Source of the DNA: Streptococcus sciuri | GTDB taxonomy: Bacteria; Bacillota; Bacilli; Lactobacillales; Streptococcaceae | Reading direction: 5' to 3' | NCBI RefSeq assembly: GCF_024814375.1 | Contig: NZ_JANUXX010000001.1 | Coordinates: forward strand, 186,001 to 250,000 | Length of the DNA stretch: 64,000 nucleotides | Shown: positions 63,093-64,000 of the stretch, piece after piece | Numbering within the stretch: position 1 is the first letter of the stretch | Layout: every line of letters begins with the position of its first letter | Translations under genes and position numbers: made by a program | Notes under the pieces: model-generated | The model's input: the letters and a program-made list of their open reading frames with translations, nothing else | The model's database searches: none | Told to the model about the DNA's origin: nothing

Positions 63093-64000
63093 CAATAGGT
63101 GCGATACTGGCTAGAACTTTTTTAAGCCCAATATCTGGGAAATTAATTTTTAATTCTTGTATTTGACCACTACCAGACACTTCTAGGACAACACCATCTC
63201 CCCATTTTTTGTGATGGACATTGTCTCCGACTTGCCAATCAATATCAGGTATTGGAGAGACAGCTTTGCCTCCAAATGGTAAGACAGAAGGAGACTTTGA
63301 CTGGGGACTATAGCTAGCCTTACGAGTTTTCAATGCCTGCTGAAGACTCATTCCTTGTCCAAACCGTTTTGCTTTCTCTCCTGAATAACGAACCCCAAAA
63401 GACGACTCAACAGGACGAGCGTAGCCTTGAAATTGCAATAGCTTTTCATCAATCTCACGAATGAAACGTGTTGGACGATTATGTGAACTACGACCATACA
63501 AGGTTCTTGTGTTAGCGTTAGTCAAAAAAAGTAATTCTTCAGCTCGTGTGATACCAACGTAGGCAAGACGACGTTCTTCTTCTATCTCATCTTGATTTTC
63601 GTTTGCTCGTGATAGTGGAAACACTCCTTCTTCCATACCAATGAGGAAAACGACTGGAAACTCAAGTCCTTTAGCAGCATGTAACGTCATGAGAGTGACC
63701 TCTGCTGTCTCACGCTCGCCATCATCTGTATCGGCAATCAACGCTAAATCGTTTAAAAAATGCCCTAAGCGCTCTAATCCATTTTCCTTTTCTTCCTTTT
63801 TAGCGTTAGCCTCATCTGATGTTTTGGTCACAGAGAGAAATTCCTCAATATTTTCAATACGTGACTGACTTTCTAGTGTGTTTTGCACCTGCAGTGCCTG
63901 TAGATAACCTGTCTTATCCAAAATAGTCTCTACTAACTCTGTCAAAGTCAGATTATCTAGCTGATGACGTAATTGAGAGAGTATTGTCGATAGCTCAGTT
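63079..64000 (-). CDS. pcrA: ATP-dependent DNA helicase PcrA, 5' end outside window
   Basis: The frame is open to the right edge, giving the last 306 or so codons of a UvrD/PcrA-type SF1 helicase. Visible: TLMTLHAAKGLEFPVVFLIG (motif V), EEERRLAYVGITRAEELL (motif VI) and the C-terminal tudor-like end (VGDNVHHKKWGDGVVLEV) that binds RNA polymerase. Confidence 0.95.
   Translation of the reverse strand, partial: TELSTILSQLRHQLDNLTLTELVETILDKTGYLQALQVQNTLESQSRIENIEEFLSVTKTSDEANAKKEEKENGLERLGHFLNDLALIADTDDGERETAEVTLMTLHAAKGLEFPVVFLIGMEEGVFPLSRANENQDEIEEERRLAYVGITRAEELLFLTNANTRTLYGRSSHNRPTRFIREIDEKLLQFQGYARPVESSFGVRYSGEKAKRFGQGMSLQQALKTRKASYSPQSKSPSVLPFGGKAVSPIPDIDWQVGDNVHHKKWGDGVVLEVSGSGQIQELKINFPDIGLKKVLASIAPIEKKV

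Noticed and set aside
1-64000. tRNA, rRNA or IS elements
   Set aside because: I saw no tRNA-like cloverleaf, rRNA stretch or transposase with terminal inverted repeats; a dedicated search could still find a degraded one.

Overview
The window looks like a streptococcal chromosome segment. The evidence is a run of core genes typical of Streptococcus (glmS, rbgA, rnhB, dprA, topA, guaA, ylxM, ffh, xerS, trmFO, pcrA), a PhtD-type histidine-triad protein beside an Lmb/AdcA-II-type zinc lipoprotein, and a dif(SL)-like site just upstream of xerS. A bovis/equinus-group or related species is a guess. Genes left of the dif-like site (about 45.62 kb) mostly run rightward and those right of it mostly leftward, so the window probably spans the replication terminus.

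Layout. (1) 1-3.8 kb: right end of a prophage-like element, with an SH3b-LysM-CHAP lysin cut by the window edge and two overlapping large serine recombinases. (2) 3.9-13.2 kb: an AT-rich cassette that I read as an undescribed RiPP cluster. It holds a 78-aa precursor with a single Cys, a prolyl-oligopeptidase-type peptidase, a 90-aa protein, a lyase-kinase protein resembling class III/IV lanthipeptide synthetases but with no LanC cyclase domain, an ABC-2 exporter pair and an ABC-F protein. Upstream are a CpXC-type protein and a 445-aa unknown preceded by an in-frame UGA. (3) 13.2-19.4 kb: a restriction-modification pair, an NPPY adenine methyltransferase with a GIY-YIG/SF2-helicase protein. (4) 19.7-27.2 kb: a signal-peptidase-like gene lacking the usual catalytic residues, glmS behind two probable GntR/NagR operators, a broken phnA, an amino-acid ABC transporter, mntE and an EEP-family protein. 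(5) 27.3-29.7 kb: decayed genes (bacteriocin, immunity protein, regulator, excisionase, integrase). (6) 29.8-36.1 kb: rbgA-rnhB-ydcF-like-acetyltransferase-dprA-topA. (7) 36.2-38.4 kb: an EcoRV-like R-M system. (8) 38.5-42.9 kb: guaA, a GntR/UTRA regulator, ylxM-ffh. (9) 42.9-45.6 kb: McrBC. (10) 45.6-57.1 kb: dif, xerS, the zinc-linked lmb-pht pair behind tandem AdcR boxes, a Bce-type antimicrobial-peptide module, a decayed lipoprotein gene and trmFO. (11) 57.3-60.9 kb: an AraC regulator with a palindromic operator, then an EcoRI-type adenine methyltransferase coupled to a DUF262-HNH protein behind a six-copy 8-bp tandem repeat. (12) 61-64 kb: metY-like gene, a cyclase-family protein and the 3' part of pcrA.

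The cluster at 6.4-13.2 kb is the main candidate for a new system. In the proposed scheme the peptide is phosphorylated, dehydrated and possibly ring-closed without a LanC enzyme, trimmed by the S9 peptidase, and exported by the ABC-2 pair. The ABC-F protein would give self-protection, which hints at a ribosomal target. The second theme is defence: four separate restriction systems lie within 48 kb, one with a repeat tract suited to phase variation.
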